Assembly (NCBI GenBank): GCA_014904845.1
Contig: MU119361.1
Span: 62,001-126,000 of the forward strand
From: Acephala macrosclerotiorum
Taxonomy: Eukaryota > Ascomycota > Leotiomycetes > Helotiales > Mollisiaceae
Direction: 5' to 3'
DNA: 64,000 bases
Position numbers and translations under genes: made by a program. Positions 12,471 through 24,229 of this stretch are shown here, piece by piece (within the stretch, counting starts at the first letter, position 1; the number at the start of each line of letters is the position of its first letter). The notes beneath the pieces were generated by a model that saw nothing but the letters and a program-made list of their open reading frames with translations, ran no database searches and was not told where the DNA came from.

Positions 12471-12640
12471 TAGGGCTACTAGACACGGCCCACCCTACTA
12501 TTTTACACCAAAAGTTACACTTTTTATAATTTAATAATTCGCTACATTTTTAATAAACCTTTATAAAATATATATATAAAATAAAATTTATTTATAATTA
12601 ATTATATTTTAAGTTGTAAATTCGTTATATAAATAAAGTA

Positions 12641-12671
<31 letters not shown>

Positions 12672-12889
12672 AATTAAACGATTTTATTTTTTATTTATAA
12701 TTAATTATATATAACTTTTGCATTTTGTATTTAATTTAAATTTTAAATCGTATAAGGACTAAATTTAATAGAGTTTAAAGATATAAAAAGTTTTTATTAA
12801 TTTATATTAATTCATTGTAGAGATATATATGAGTGTAAAGGGGGTGTTTTGGTGTAAAATGGTAGGGTGGGCCGTGTTTGGTAGCCCTA
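12471..12889. mobile_element. MITE-like non-autonomous DNA transposon (419 bp, 43 bp TIRs)
   Basis: The left end 12471-12513 and right end 12847-12889 are inverted copies of each other, matching at 40 of 43 positions; both start TAGGGCTAC. The three mismatches are all transitions (T/C, G/A, T/C). The outermost TA on each side fits a TA target duplication, as made by Tc1/mariner/pogo-type transposases, so the superfamily call is inference. The interior (about 12520-12840) is extremely AT-rich with long A/T runs and has no coding capacity. The strong composition drop relative to the flanks suggests RIP-type mutation of a repeated sequence. No transposase is present, so movement would need one supplied in trans. 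Confidence 0.85.
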
Positions 12890-13733
12890 GTTCTTACTTC
12901 TAAGTGGAGCAAATAAGCACTATATGCCCTTGAGCTGGATATGCCCTTGAGCTGGACATGCCATTCGAGGATAAGATCCAGGGGCTCGATAGATATCCGC
13001 TCCTCAATCCTCATTCATGCTTTATGGCGACCTGAAGCATTCCAGGTTATATTCTATCACATGTTCGAGCACTAAATCTAGTCACAACTCTTCGAGGTGA
13101 ACCGAGATTCCGAATCTGAGCATAAATGGTGGAGGCAATTTGTTCCAAACGATCTATGATATTTGCCGAGAGTTGAGTTTCCCCGCAATCTAAATAATGT
13201 ATTCTCCAACGTTTTCTGGGTCCGGTAAAACAGGCCGCTCCTGAATTAATTTACTGGGTAATCTCCAAGCTGGAAAGCAATGTTTGGGGTTAGGTCGCTC
13301 ACGAGTCCAACCATCAGGAACGTCTCGTTTACACTAAAGTTTCGGCGATAGTGTCTGGTCTGGAGTACTTGTGCATGGCTTTGAACAACCTTAACCCTAA
13401 CAAGCATACTCAGATATAGTTCAACTTCCTGCTAGCAATTATCGGAGTGGATGTTCCGTTCCAGATTTTATGTCGCTAGGATGGAGTGGGATCTAATTGT
13501 CGTGTGCATTTCCACTCAATAAGTTCTCTGTACGGGCCGTTCTGCCCTGACGTGGTCAGGTCTGGGACGAACTGGCAATGCATTCGAGATGATTTGGCCT
13601 AGCTGGACACGAATGTAGTGCCTAGAATATTTTGACGGCTGCAAAAGCCTCTCACTCCCCTCTCCAGAATCATGGTCATCCGCTTGTGTCGGTTTTCTGT
13701 GTTTTGAGAAGAATTCGATTCGTTCCTTTGAAG
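12890..13733. other. Gap between MITE and GH131 pseudogene
   Basis: No gene is recognised. The stretch holds the 17-bp tandem duplication beside the MITE (12922-12955) and, at its end, the presumed promoter of the GH131 relic. No clear TATA box is seen. Confidence 0.4.
12922..12955. repeat. Exact tandem duplication of a 17-mer
   Basis: ATATGCCCTTGAGCTGG occurs twice head to tail, followed by a partial third copy (ACATGCC). It starts 33 bp outside the right end of the MITE, so it is probably a replication or repair footprint near the insertion. Confidence 0.9.
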
Positions 13734-14502
13734 ATGCGCCTTTCGGCAACACTCGCTGCCCTTGTGGCCTCTGCGTCAAGTACGATCTTGTGGGATGGTC
13801 GATTCAATACTCTCACATCGAGTGAAGATCTCAATACCTGGAGTTGGTCCAATCAAGTTGGCCCATACCAGTATTATATCCATGGCCCCTCTGCTGTAAC
13901 ATCATACATCAACCTCTCTCCTTCCTATAAAAATCTTGCTGATTCTGGGAGTACCTGAGGAGCAAAGTTCACTCTAGACGGCACGGTGAGAAACAGCACC
14001 CATCTTTGTTCATGCCCCAAGGCTAATCCCTTCAGTCGTACTGGAATAGCCAGACCATGCGTCGGACGGAGTTGATTCCACAAACGACCGCCGCAATCAA
14101 TTTTGGAAAGGTCAGATACCATTTCAGCATCATGCACTTAGCAACAAATCCTCCAAGCATTTACCGCGAGCATCAGATCTGCCTTTTCGAGTCACACTTT
14201 ACAGAACTGAAGTCTGGATGGATCTCAGGAGAGTCTGGTACATCTGATCCTTTGCTAAGATGGGACGTCAGCGGGACGACGCATTGGAGCACGGGCTGGG
14301 ATGCTGGAGTGTGGCATAACGTGGCTTATGAGATTGTGTGTACTTGCATGATGTTTCAAGATTGAAGGCGGCTGACGTATGATGCGGGACTTCAGCGGAG
14401 GCACAGTCGCCTTCTGGCGGCACTGGATGGACAGGCTCTGGTGCTTGCGTTGCCGGCACTGCATGCACTTTCTCAAATACCTATTATTCCCAGTGCCTCT
14501 AG
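13734..14502 (+). pseudogene. Broken GH131 beta-glucanase with C-terminal CBM1
   Basis: GH131 enzymes are secreted fungal glucanases acting on beta-1,3/1,4 glucans; CBM1 binds cellulose. The relic starts with a signal peptide (MRLSATLAALVASAS). ILWDGRFN, WSWSNQVGPYQYYIHG, RRTELIPQT and HQICLFESHFTELKSGW follow, holding the conserved acidic residues of the family, then WHNVAYEI and DFSGGTVAFW. Exons: 13734-13985, 14036-14335, 14388 onward. Four lesions are visible. A TGA at 13956-13958 interrupts exon 1. The second intron (14336-14387) ends in GG instead of AG. About the last third of the catalytic domain plus linker is missing. The CBM1 tail at 14404-14502 (SGGTGWTGSGACVAGTACTF, ending YYSQCL and a stop) is in another frame. 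The catalytic and CBM parts meet at CCTTCTGGC (14410-14418), which reads as FW in one frame and PSG in the other, so a microhomology deletion is likely. Confidence 0.9.
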
Positions 14503-16198
14503 GTATGGGGTGACAAACTCAAAAGCTGGGGTATGTCAGGTGGATGTTTGACGAGGGAATGGAAAAGAAAAGAAGTGAAGAGGCGGGGGTTGTGACCGTT
14601 CGACGGTAAATTTTTTTTTGGATTGTACATATTTAACCTCAACATATGGGATTGAACACTAGTTCTGGTTCGAACCTGCTTATACACACCTTACGCTGAC
14701 ATGAAATCCAATGATTTGAAGCAGAATCTTACTCTTTCAGATACTCCGACATAGCCCAAAGTCATACCGCATACGTAGCTCACCAGGTAACCCGATTTTG
14801 AATTTGTTAGTCGCGAGAAATTTGAGTAACTAAACCAAGCTGTAACCTTGTTACCCCACAATCGCTGTAAAGACTGACTCGCTCGCTGGATAATACAGGG
14901 GAATTCCAGCTGCGTGATGACTTGATGACTTGACGGCCCCCTTCGAGGGACACGTGCACGACCACAGAATTGGAGGCCGAGATCGGTGGACTCAATTTTC
15001 TATAAGTACTGTACATATTTCGATCCCATCCCGTCGTTTGCGAACGTCAATATTTTTGCTGTTGAATCCTGCCAGGGATTTGTTCTGATATATGTATTGT
15101 ATTTTATTGGCAAAGATGTTCCTGGCAGGCGTTGAAAGGGAAGTCAAGTCAAGTCACAAATTTTTCGGCCTCAAGCTCGAGTTCCTTATCCAAAGCCAGC
15201 ACACGAATCGTGCAACAGTTTCTGTTTCACATGCGCCGGTCTATAGTATTCTTCGCAGTATTCTTCGCGTTGCAGTCCCTTCCTCCAAGTCGAGGTTCGG
15301 GGGGGGGGGCGCAACGCCTTTCCCAGGAAGTTACAGTAACAAGCCCCCGGGGATGCTCTTCTAGCAAAATGCCTCGCGAAGAATTTATAAAATATCCAAC
15401 ATCTCATCATAAGATTACATCCTCTTGGAATTTCGAACAGCGTTGTCTTTGGTATTAGCAATTCGGATCTGACCCGCCAGGATGAGTGTGGCCGCGGAAA
15501 GATACGAAGGCAACTTACATGCTCGATGCTGATGCTGTAGGGCCTGAAGATAAGAGCCGGTTGCGAATCTGCATCGATGGTTGACGTCTTGCGTCCGAGG
15601 TCGTTGACCCCCGCTACCCGCCTGGCGACTAAATCGAGGACCAGCCGCGGTTGCGTTTTCGGGCAAGCTATCAATAGCGGAGACAGCATATTTGATAACA
15701 CAAAGAGGAAGGAGATGAGGCTCAATGTCCCAGTACTAATGATACAGCATTCAAGATAAGCGTCGGTCGTCCCGATATTCTCACCAATTCGTCCATCGTC
15801 CATCGTCTATCGTACATCGTACATCGACACTACTTTCTACTGCCTCCTGCGACTGGGTGAGGCATGGCGTTATCAGGGTTCCAACGTTTCTGCTCCGCAT
15901 CGTCGTGCCTGGCTTGCTGAGAACCCAGACGACTCGCCCCAACAAGGGTGCAAGATCCAGGTCCTGGGACTGAGCCGTGAGGACATTAAGGTTTATTTGA
16001 TATTCGGGTCCCAAGGCCAGAAGCGCAGTTTCCTTATCAGTGGCCACCAGGATCCGCACCATGCATAGGTAGGTTGGAACAGGGGAAGGCGAACCCAGAT
16101 AAGGCCAATCCTGCGTATATATCTGTGGTTTTTCTAGAATCTTTCTGATCGTTCGCCAGCCGTTTGAGTTCAACTGTTTCCTGCTGCATCTTTTCATC
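14503..16198. other. 1.7 kb intergenic region upstream of the permease
   Basis: No gene is recognised; the 205-codon minus frame at 15186-15803 shows no family features. It contains a run of 11 G (15299-15309), the 7-mer tandem at 15791-15825, and short GTCAAGTCAAGTC repeats near 15143. TATAAGTACTGTACA at about 15001 may be a promoter element, but it is 1.2 kb from the permease start. Confidence 0.45.
15791..15825 (+). repeat. Five tandem 7-mers (GTMYATC type)
   Basis: The units are GTCCATC, GTCCATC, GTCTATC, GTACATC and GTACATC, head to tail. The array lies about 370 bp upstream of the permease start and may be a multi-copy binding site or a simple slippage array. Confidence 0.85.
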
Positions 16199-18396
16199 AT
16201 GTCGGAATCTCCAGTATCAGACCCTGAAAAGCACGCCTACCCAGCAGATAGCAAAGCGGTCTACAATGATGCGACACCAGTCTATGCGGATGAGGCGCTC
16301 GGGGAAACAGAAGTTGTCGAGTTCACCGAAACCAAGGAATTGAGGTAAGTTGGGGAATTTCGTCCACAGGGATGATCTAATAGGAAGCGTAGACGAGGCC
16401 TTCACCAAAGGCACATTCAGATGATTGCTCTCGCCGGTACTATTGGAACTGTAAGATTCTCTGCTCGTGCGTGGTTGTGCTCTTTCTAACTAAAATAGGG
16501 TCTCTTTCTCGGATCTGGGAAAGCAAGTGAGTGCTACCTCTGCTAGGTCTCTTTCGTCACTCCTTCTCTTTTTTATACTCCAACGTTCATCTGCCTCTGT
16601 TGCAATTTTTCCCCGAACGGCATCATTTGCAGCCAACTCCTCATCCATCTTGGATTCGATGAAAAGCATTGGTCGGATATATAACATCTTGGGGGGAAGA
16701 TTCGACTTGGCTGTGTTTCTTGGCTCTTCTCTGTCCCGTCAAGGTCATCAAGCTGACTTTTATCTAAGTTGCAAATGGAGGGCCTCTTGGCGCCCTTCTT
16801 GGATATTCATTCGTGGGTGTTTTGGTCATCGGTGTTGTCCTTTCCATCGCTGAATTGAGGTATGCAAAAGGTCACCAGGTACAAGAGCATCTGCTAACAA
16901 CAAATCCAGTGCTCTACTCCCTCTCAGCGGTGCCATCATCAGACATGCCGAACACTTTGTGGATCCCGCTCTCTCATTTGCCCAAGGATGGAATTCCATT
17001 TACTCCTCATTAGTGTCTCTTCCTGCAGAACTGGTTGCTGCTGCGGTCATTGTGCAATTCTGGTCAACTGTCAATCCGGCAGTCTGGATCACTATCTTCG
17101 GCTTGCTGCTAGTGTGCTCCAACCTCCTGTTCGTTCGTGTCTATGGAGAGATGGAGTTCACCTTTGCCAGTCTCAAGATTATGCTGATTATTGGTTTGAA
17201 CATCATGGCTCTTGTCATTGTCTGTGGAGGTGGCCCTAACCATCATAGGTTAGTCATATCTTGTCATTGAAATGCTCAGGTGCTCTTCTCCATGTCTCTC
17301 AACCTCCAGATAACCTTCATGCTGATACGTTTGGGCAAATTAAAGATACGGCTTCCAGTTCTGGCGCAACCCGGGACCTTTCGTGGGTTACCTCGGATAC
17401 ACGGGATCTCTTGGCCATTTCATGGGCTTCTGGACAACGTTTTCCAATGCCGTCTACGCATATTCAGGCATTGAGAACATCTCTATTGCCGCTGCAGAGA
17501 CACAATCACCAAGAAGAAATATTCCTATCGCAGCCAAGCGTATATTCTGGAGGGTTGTGATATTCTATGTCCTTTCAATCTTCTTCGTGGGGTTGATTGT
17601 TCCATCCAACGACGAGAACTTGTTGCACTCCACCGGGACTGCTGCACAGTCGCCCTTTGTCATTGCAGCTTCAAACGCGGGCATCAAAGTCGTGCCATCT
17701 ATCATTAACTTCGTTGTTTTGACATCTGCTTGGAGTGCAGGCAACTCTGGTCTCCTCGGTTCCTCGAGAACGCTCTATGGAATGGCTCGTGAAGGTCATG
17801 CGCCGAAGATCTTCCTCCGAACCAACCGCATGGGTATACCATATGTCGCTGTCCTTTTCATGTCTCTCTGGATCTGCCTCGGCTACATGACATTGTCCGA
17901 TTCTGCCAGCACGGTCTTTGGATGGCTTCAGGATCTGGTCTCTGTGTCTGCCCTCGTGGGCTGGATGGTTATCTGCACAGTCTATCTACGCTTCTACTAC
18001 GCCTGCAAGAAACAAAGCATTGATCGCTCCGAGCTCCCCTGGAAAGCTCCTTTCCAACCCTACGCAGCTTGGCTCTCTCTCATCTCGTTCACCGTCTTGC
18101 TCTTGACCGGTGGCTATGTCACTTTCATCCACGGGCAGTAAGTCTCTCGCACCATCAATCACCATCCTCGCAGCTAACCGTCTTCTAGCTGGGACAACGA
18201 GACATTTGTGTCAAGTTACATCAATATCCCAATCATTCTTATCCTCTACTTCAGCTATAAGTTTATCAAGAAGACCAAGATCATACCTCTTTCAGAGGTA
18301 CCGATCCGCCATTTTATCGACATTGCGAATGCGAACCCCGAGCCTCCCGCGAAGCCAGTCACCGGCGTTCGAAGGCTCAACATTCTCTGGTCTTGA
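16199..18396 (+). CDS. Amino-acid permease, AAP family (proline/general amino-acid type)
   Basis: Plasma-membrane H+/amino-acid symporter of the fungal APC/YAT type with about 12 membrane helices. Seven exons join in phase to 553 residues: 16199-16344, 16393-16450, 16499-16526, 16769-16859, 16910-17248, 17346-18137, 18189-18396. The charged N-tail ends RRGLHQRHIQMIALAGTIGT and runs into TM1 motif GLFLGSGKAIA, the substrate-binding signature of the family. Further marks are SGAIIRHAEHFVDPALSFAQ, GWNSIYSSLVSLPAELVAAA, YSGIENISIAAAET, and SSRTLYGMAREGHAPKIF before helix 8. The C-tail (KKTKIIPLSEVPIRHFIDIA) is cytosolic. Intron 5 (17249-17345) uses an AAAG acceptor, the least certain junction; it is chosen because it restores HHRYGFQFWRNPGPF. 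Intron 3 is 242 bp, the others 48-97 bp. The gene is intact. The exact substrate cannot be read from sequence. Confidence 0.95.
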
Positions 18397-19408
18397 TTCT
18401 GGAATGGGAGGGTGTCGTTGATGGTTGCACCCGATTGGGCGATCTTGGGTTTGTTGATGCTATGAATCAGTGATATATGGATGCATGTTTCGTCTAGTAT
18501 TGAGAATAGACCAAAACAATTACACTGTAAATACAACGTGCTAGAGCTCGTAAATATTCATCTTAGTAGCAATCCTCGACCTATTTCCTGCAGCTCAAGT
18601 GACCAGGATGGTGGTCGTTTAATGCCACGTGAGTTGACGGGGTTTATTTGATATCGTTATGTTTTAGATTATTATGTCATGGGACACTATGGAACATGAT
18701 ATCTAGGATGTACTATTAGATCTGAGCAAATTATCTGTCACTTTCTTCTCGCACACGTGCTTTCAGGAGATTAGGATGAGAAAGAAGCGAGACCGTACTA
18801 GGCAACCATGGGACACCCCTGACGCTCGCTTGCTACTGTATAAATGCATCGCGTTGCCCCTCCGCTTCCTTTTCGAATTTGCACCATCAATGCCAATATT
18901 CTAAAGCACATAACACACTATCCTAGGACTGCCGGTCTTGGATACTGAGTATTATTTAACGAATTTCCAGATTCCAAAGATTAATGCGGGAGCTGAGGGA
19001 TCTAAATTCTCCTACGAAGGAACGATGCTGCACGCTCGGATTGACGACGGGTGTCAATGGCCCTAGTTAATGAATCTAATCTAACAGACATCAGCTGCTC
19101 AGTTTTATACCATACTTCAACGACCATTGATGTGGCTTCAATTGTGGACTAATATGAGTTCCGCATCATTTATCCCCCAAGCTTGATTCCTAAAGTCTAA
19201 TCTCGTTGCACCTCCCACTCTGTTTTCTATTCTGTAAGGACAGCTGCCACGTCTTTGGAATTTTACACATCATTCTATTTGTTCGTTGCACCAGCTGTGT
19301 CCTCTCAAGTGCGGAGAGTCGAATGAGTCACGTGCGAAATTTCAAACCAAGGCGTTCAGAGGGCTGAATGTGGCGCACTGACCTGAAGAGAACAAACCTT
19401 CTCGTTGC
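18397..19408. other. 1 kb gap, possible promoter or lost 5' part of the beta-helix relic
   Basis: No coding region is recognised. A TATA-like ACTGTATAAATG lies at 18834-18845 and a CACGTG E-box at 19328-19333. The first exon expected for the beta-helix protein (signal peptide) is not found, so that gene appears 5'-truncated or too decayed here. Confidence 0.4.
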
Positions 19409-20669
19409 GAGCCCGGCACATATAGCGAACAATTGACGATCTCTACCTATGGCATTACCATCGTCAGCCACAATGCTACACTCGTTCCTCCATCAACACC
19501 TGCCACGAACACATGCCAGACCTCGCTGGGCCCGGCACGCAAGCTAGTAGTGGGGAACCCTCTTCTTTCAGTTATCAGATCTCGCTATCCTTGAGGTTCA
19601 TCCTGCTGTTGATCTTACTGACTGCACGGTAAATGGCGCTAATTTATCGCAGTCTGCATCAAAGGATCGGAAGTTGAATTGCAGGATTTGAAGGACTTCG
19701 ATGGCGAACATCTAAAGGCCATTCCCGTCTGTAGACGAGTAAGAGATACCGTCATCACCGGCTTCACAGTACAAGGATTCTCTGTTCTCAATATCGCTGT
19801 CGTTGGTGCACAGGACGCTCCTGTGTCAAGGAACACTGTGAGCAGCTCAGCCCAGCAAGTGACGATTCCTCGTAGAGATGTTCCCCTCTTCTTGTTGTGT
19901 CGAAAGGGTCTACTCGACACGTACTCCGACTCTATTCCAGACGCACTTTCAAGACACGCATCTGCACTCTCACGACATACGAAAGCAGTAGACTAACTCC
20001 GAAAATTTGATGAACAGGTACGGAATTCTGACTATAGGCTCCAAAAACAGCAACATCAAGCACAACATAATCCTTTCTACTTAATCGGCATCTGCGTAGA
20101 CGACGTGAGCACTGTCTCTATTGCACATAACGATATCTCAGGATATTTTATCGGCTTGTGCGTACAGATTTCTGGTGCAGATATCCATGAAAAACTGTCC
20201 ACACATGCGTAAGCCCGCCTTCTCAGAGCAATACCCCCCTTTTCCATTTGTTTGGAGAGTCCTAAACATCCCAGGCTCCTGAAATACTCTCCTCTCCTCT
20301 CCTCCCTGAAGTGCTTGATGTAGGAATGCCGACACTAGGCTTTGGGGTATAGGTTGGCGCTTTTGTGGACCCGGCCATCGATGGCGCCGGCTTTACAACA
20401 ATGGGTTCAGCAACACACTTCCGGGCTGCCCTCCTGCCCACAAATACTCATCTGGTATCACTATATCTGATGCAACAAACATCGTTGTGAGAAACAATAA
20501 ATTCTCTAGGGTTAAGAATGGTGGGCAAGCGGCGGCTATGGTGTTACTCGACAACGGTTCTGAGGCAACTGCAATGGGCAACGATATCGAGAACAACAAG
20601 TTTACGGATAACGACCTGGATATATTTAAGCAGACAACGGGAATAGGAAACAATTTGAAAAATAATTAG
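19409..20669 (+). pseudogene. Decayed secreted right-handed beta-helix protein
   Basis: Fragments in changing frames spell a known fungal family of secreted parallel beta-helix proteins (pectate-lyase-like fold; function not assigned). In order they are EPGTYSEQLTISTYGITIV (19409 on), RRVRDTVITGFTVQGFSVLN with IAVVGAQDAPVSRNT (about 19735-19835), YGILTIGSKNSNIKHNIIL (about 20018-20080), IGICVDDVSTVSIAHNDISG with YFIGLCVQISGADI (20084-20188), VGAFVDPAIDGAGF (from 20353), and GITISDATNIVVRNN with FTDNDLDIFKQTTGIGNN (to the TAG at 20667-20669). One intron (20209-20352) still has GT and AG ends. Frameshifts are needed near 20078, 20192 and 20394, and another break lies near 19500. The 5' end is not found. 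Loss is by small indels; CpA sites are not depleted, so RIP is not the cause. Confidence 0.85.
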
Positions 20670-22115
20670 TGAGACGTATCAAACCCCGGAGCCCTATGCA
20701 AGTAAGAATGGATAATTTGGGGTGGATCATGGATTGCAGATGCCATCATTCTTAGTACTTGGTGTTTGCTACCTTTTCAAAGCAATTAACTGTGGAATTA
20801 CCTGCAACAGCTCGACAAACTTGCTGCGATGACAGTTTGAATGAAGCATCGTAAATTTTGTTCTCGAGAAGTTGTCACCTACACTGGCGGTTTTCGAGAG
20901 AATGGGACACATCAGAACATGGGAGGTTGATGGCGTTCATTGGCGCTCGAACTTAACACAAGATGGCAGCAAGATTTCTAGGGAGATCATATTCTTCCAC
21001 CAGATGCTCGTTGGCTATGCTTCCAGGTTGCTTGCAAAGAGTGCTAGAGCAATTGTCGCTTCTCTGTGTCACTGAGCTTGCACATGGGGCAGCAACGTGC
21101 ACAAAGGCCCTCGCCAAGCTACCCAGGTAGCCGAGCCCCTGAACCTTAGCGAGCTCCACACTTTCAGCCCTTCCTTTGTTTGCAGCGTGCCTAGGTACAC
21201 GCTAAACTCGAGTACGGATGAGCATCTCAGACAAGAGAAGGGAGACAGTCGGAATGATGATCGTGTCAGGTGTCTTCCAATCTATTATCTTAAAAAGCAA
21301 TATGGTAGTAATAAGGCTAGAGGAGCATCCCCATCGGCAGCTGTTCAGCCACAATTAGATCCAATTTTGATCTGAGACATCTGGAATAAGGTCTATTGTC
21401 GGAGGAAGAGGTCACGTCACACGCTTTGGTCAACTGGGACTAGCCTCACCACCCCTCGCATCCGATGCATAATCTCCCACGACAGCAGAACGTCAGTTTC
21501 TAAGGCTTTCCCAGCAACAAACCGGCCGCTCCATATTCATAGTCACAATACTCATCTGAACGGGTGAAGACGGAAGTGTGTTTAGTGGGTCTAGTGGGTC
21601 TCGCGCAAGTTGGAGGTAGCCTTCGACGAGTCGGTTGTCGCAGTCATCATCTTCTCCTAGTGTGCACACAGAGTCAACTGTCTCTGAAAGCACACAGTGA
21701 TGACACTCTCGTTCCTTTCTCAGGCGCCTTCGTATGTGCCAAGATATTGGAAATCAGATAACAGCGGCTGCGTTTTGCAGGTGCATTTTTCATGTTGCAG
21801 CGCTCGAGACAACGCCTGCGACATCAATACGCCGAAATTCTTGACCACTTCCTATTTGGGCCATTGTCTTGCCACAACATCTTGTACTGGGTGTCGCTTC
21901 ATCTCTGCGAGCGCGGTCTTGTATGCTCGGAAGTTCTTGCCGCCATCGAGTGGAGATTATAATCCACCTAATCGAATCGCATCTAATCTTTGGGGGGGCG
22001 GCGGTTCAGCACTTGTCAAGAATAGAGTTTTACTTTGCGGGCGTCCCTTACGAACTTGTAGCTCCTCGAGAGTTTAGTTTGCCTAGCAGATTGGATTAAG
22101 TAGTCTACGGATTGC
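20670..22115. other. 1.4 kb transition zone before the AT-rich block, no gene recognised
   Basis: Base composition is normal until about 22100, then changes within a few tens of bases to almost pure A/T. The short open frames here (for example 21697-22077) show no family features. Confidence 0.5.
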
Positions 22116-23471
22116 AATAAAATTTTAAAATTAAAATTAAATTATAATAACGAATAATAAAAATTTTTTAATTAATAAAAAAAAAGTTTTTATTACTCGA
22201 AATTTTATTTAATTATACGCGATTACGTAAAATACTTTTTAAAATAATATTTTTTAAATTTAATACGTTTTTAAAAAATTAAAATTATAAATAATAAATT
22301 ATTTAATTTATATTTATTATAAAACGTAAAATTAATATTATTAATATTATTATTTAATTTTTAAATATTATTATTTTATTTTTTATTTTTTATAATTATA
22401 ATATTATTTTTTAAATTTATTATATTATAATTAATTAATATAAAACGTAATTTTTTTTAATAAAAATATTAAAAAAAAATTATTAATAATTTTAATTAAA
22501 TTAATAATTTTATTAATTCGAATAATTTTATAATTTTTTTATAAAATTATTTAAAACGTTTAATAAAAAAATTTATTTTAAATATAAAAAAATTTAAACG
22601 TATTCGTATTATTAATAAATCGATATTAATAATATTTTAAAACGAATTTAAAATAAATAAATAAATATAAAATTAAAAATTCGAAAAATAAAAAATTTAT
22701 TATAAAAATTAAAAACGATATAAATTTTAAAAAAAATATTATAATATTTTAAATAAATATTTTATTATATAATTTATAATTAATAATATATATTTTTTTT
22801 AATAAATTCGAAAAAGAAAAACTTTTATTAAAATTTAAAAAACGTTAAAATAATTTTTTTATATATTTTTTAACGTAATAATATTTATAAAATATTTTTT
22901 TATTTCGTTTTTTAATTAAATAATATTTAACGCGATTTATATTTCGTAAACGTATTTTTATTTTTTTTATTTTTACGTTTATTTTATACTCGATTAAAAA
23001 TAATTATTAATTTAAATTTAAATTATATTTATTTAATAATTTAAATTTCAAATTAAAAACTTTTAATTTAAACGTTTTATAAGTATTTAAAATTGAAATA
23101 ATTTTCGTTAATATTAAATTTAAAACGATTTATTTAAAAAAACGTTTTTTTAAAATCGAATAAATTAATAAAAACTTTAAATATATCGGCAAATTTCAAT
23201 TTAATCGAAAATTCACTAATAATCGAATTAACGTATTATTTTTTATTCGATTTAATTTTAATTTAAAACGCTATTTATCGAGTTTATTAAATTGTAATTA
23301 AATTAAAATCGTTTAATTAAACGTTTTAAATATATTAGAATTTATAAGTATAAAATATTTAATAAATTTAAAATTAAAATTATTTAAAATTTTATATATA
23401 AATTTTTTTTTATTATAAAATTTCATTTTAAAAATTTTAATTAATTTTATCGAACGCGTATTAAAATATTT

Positions 23472-24229
23472 CTTTCGATACTCGACGCACATTTTGCTTC
23501 GCAGGTCTCGCAGGGGCGCCCCTGCGAGGGACTACAAAGTTTTCGACTTTAGTAATATACTCTTATTTCAAGTTTCAAGTTTCAGATTAAAAGCTCTTGA
23601 TTTGGGCGTTTTATAAGTATTTGAAGTTGGTATAGTTATTGAGAAGTAGTTTGAGATTCTGCCGGGCGGTGAAGCCGATAAGCTGATAAGCTTCTTAGTG
23701 CCTAAGGCAGAAATACACTTCTGGCAGAGCCTTACCAGGGGGACACTCCCTGGGACCCCCGTTTTTTATATCGGGTTACTACGATCGATTCAATCAATTT
23801 AAATTACTTTCTTTAGTATATAATTCCAGGGAGAGACCCCCTGGGACCTTCCTTGAAAACTGCGCAATCGTAAAATGAATTTTTGATATTTCAACATTTA
23901 AATACTTAATATCTAAGGCAGAAACGCACTTAGAATTTTGCGATTACTATTTTTATTGAGTACGATTATATTTTATAGATTTACGTAATAACGAATTAAT
24001 AAAATTACTTAAAACTTGAAATCTAAAAATATTTAATTGAATTTCAATTTATTTACAAATTTTATACAATTTGAATTAATTAATAAATGAAAATTATAAA
24101 TTAATTATAATCGCGAGATTTTAATATTTTTTATCGAATCGATTACATATTATTTTGAAATCACGAGTCGCGACATTTTTTAATAAATTAATCAAATTAT
24201 TATATTTAAATATTTCGATTAAATTTGAA
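23472..24229 (+). repeat. Interspersed repeat, copy A (about 758 bp), head lightly mutated
   Basis: It is collinear with copy B at 27452-28217, beginning TCTTTCGATACTCGA and ending TTCGATTAAATTTGA. The first 430 bp keep normal composition, with GATAAGCT tandems (two copies here, three in B), CCTAAGGCAGAAA, and CCAGGG/CCCTGG hairpins. The last 300 bp are heavily converted. A 22-bp perfect palindrome lies at 23507-23528. The A and B pair could be LTRs of an element with about 3.2 kb inside, but TG..CA ends are not evident, so this is left open. Confidence 0.85.

Noticed and set aside
13956..13958. TGA in the GH131 gene as a RIP product
   Set aside because: The surrounding exon keeps normal CpA, CpT and CpC content, and the other lesions are an A-to-G type splice change and a deletion, so a RIP origin is not supported.
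14666..14676. GGTTCGAACC, a tRNA B-box-like motif
   Set aside because: No A box, acceptor stem or cloverleaf can be drawn around it; similar B-box look-alikes near 1098 and 10039 fail the same way. No tRNA gene is claimed in the window.
15186..15803. 205-codon minus-strand ORF
   Set aside because: Composition is rich in Cys, Arg and Ser without domain features, it crosses the G-run, and overlapping frames are equally open; treated as chance.
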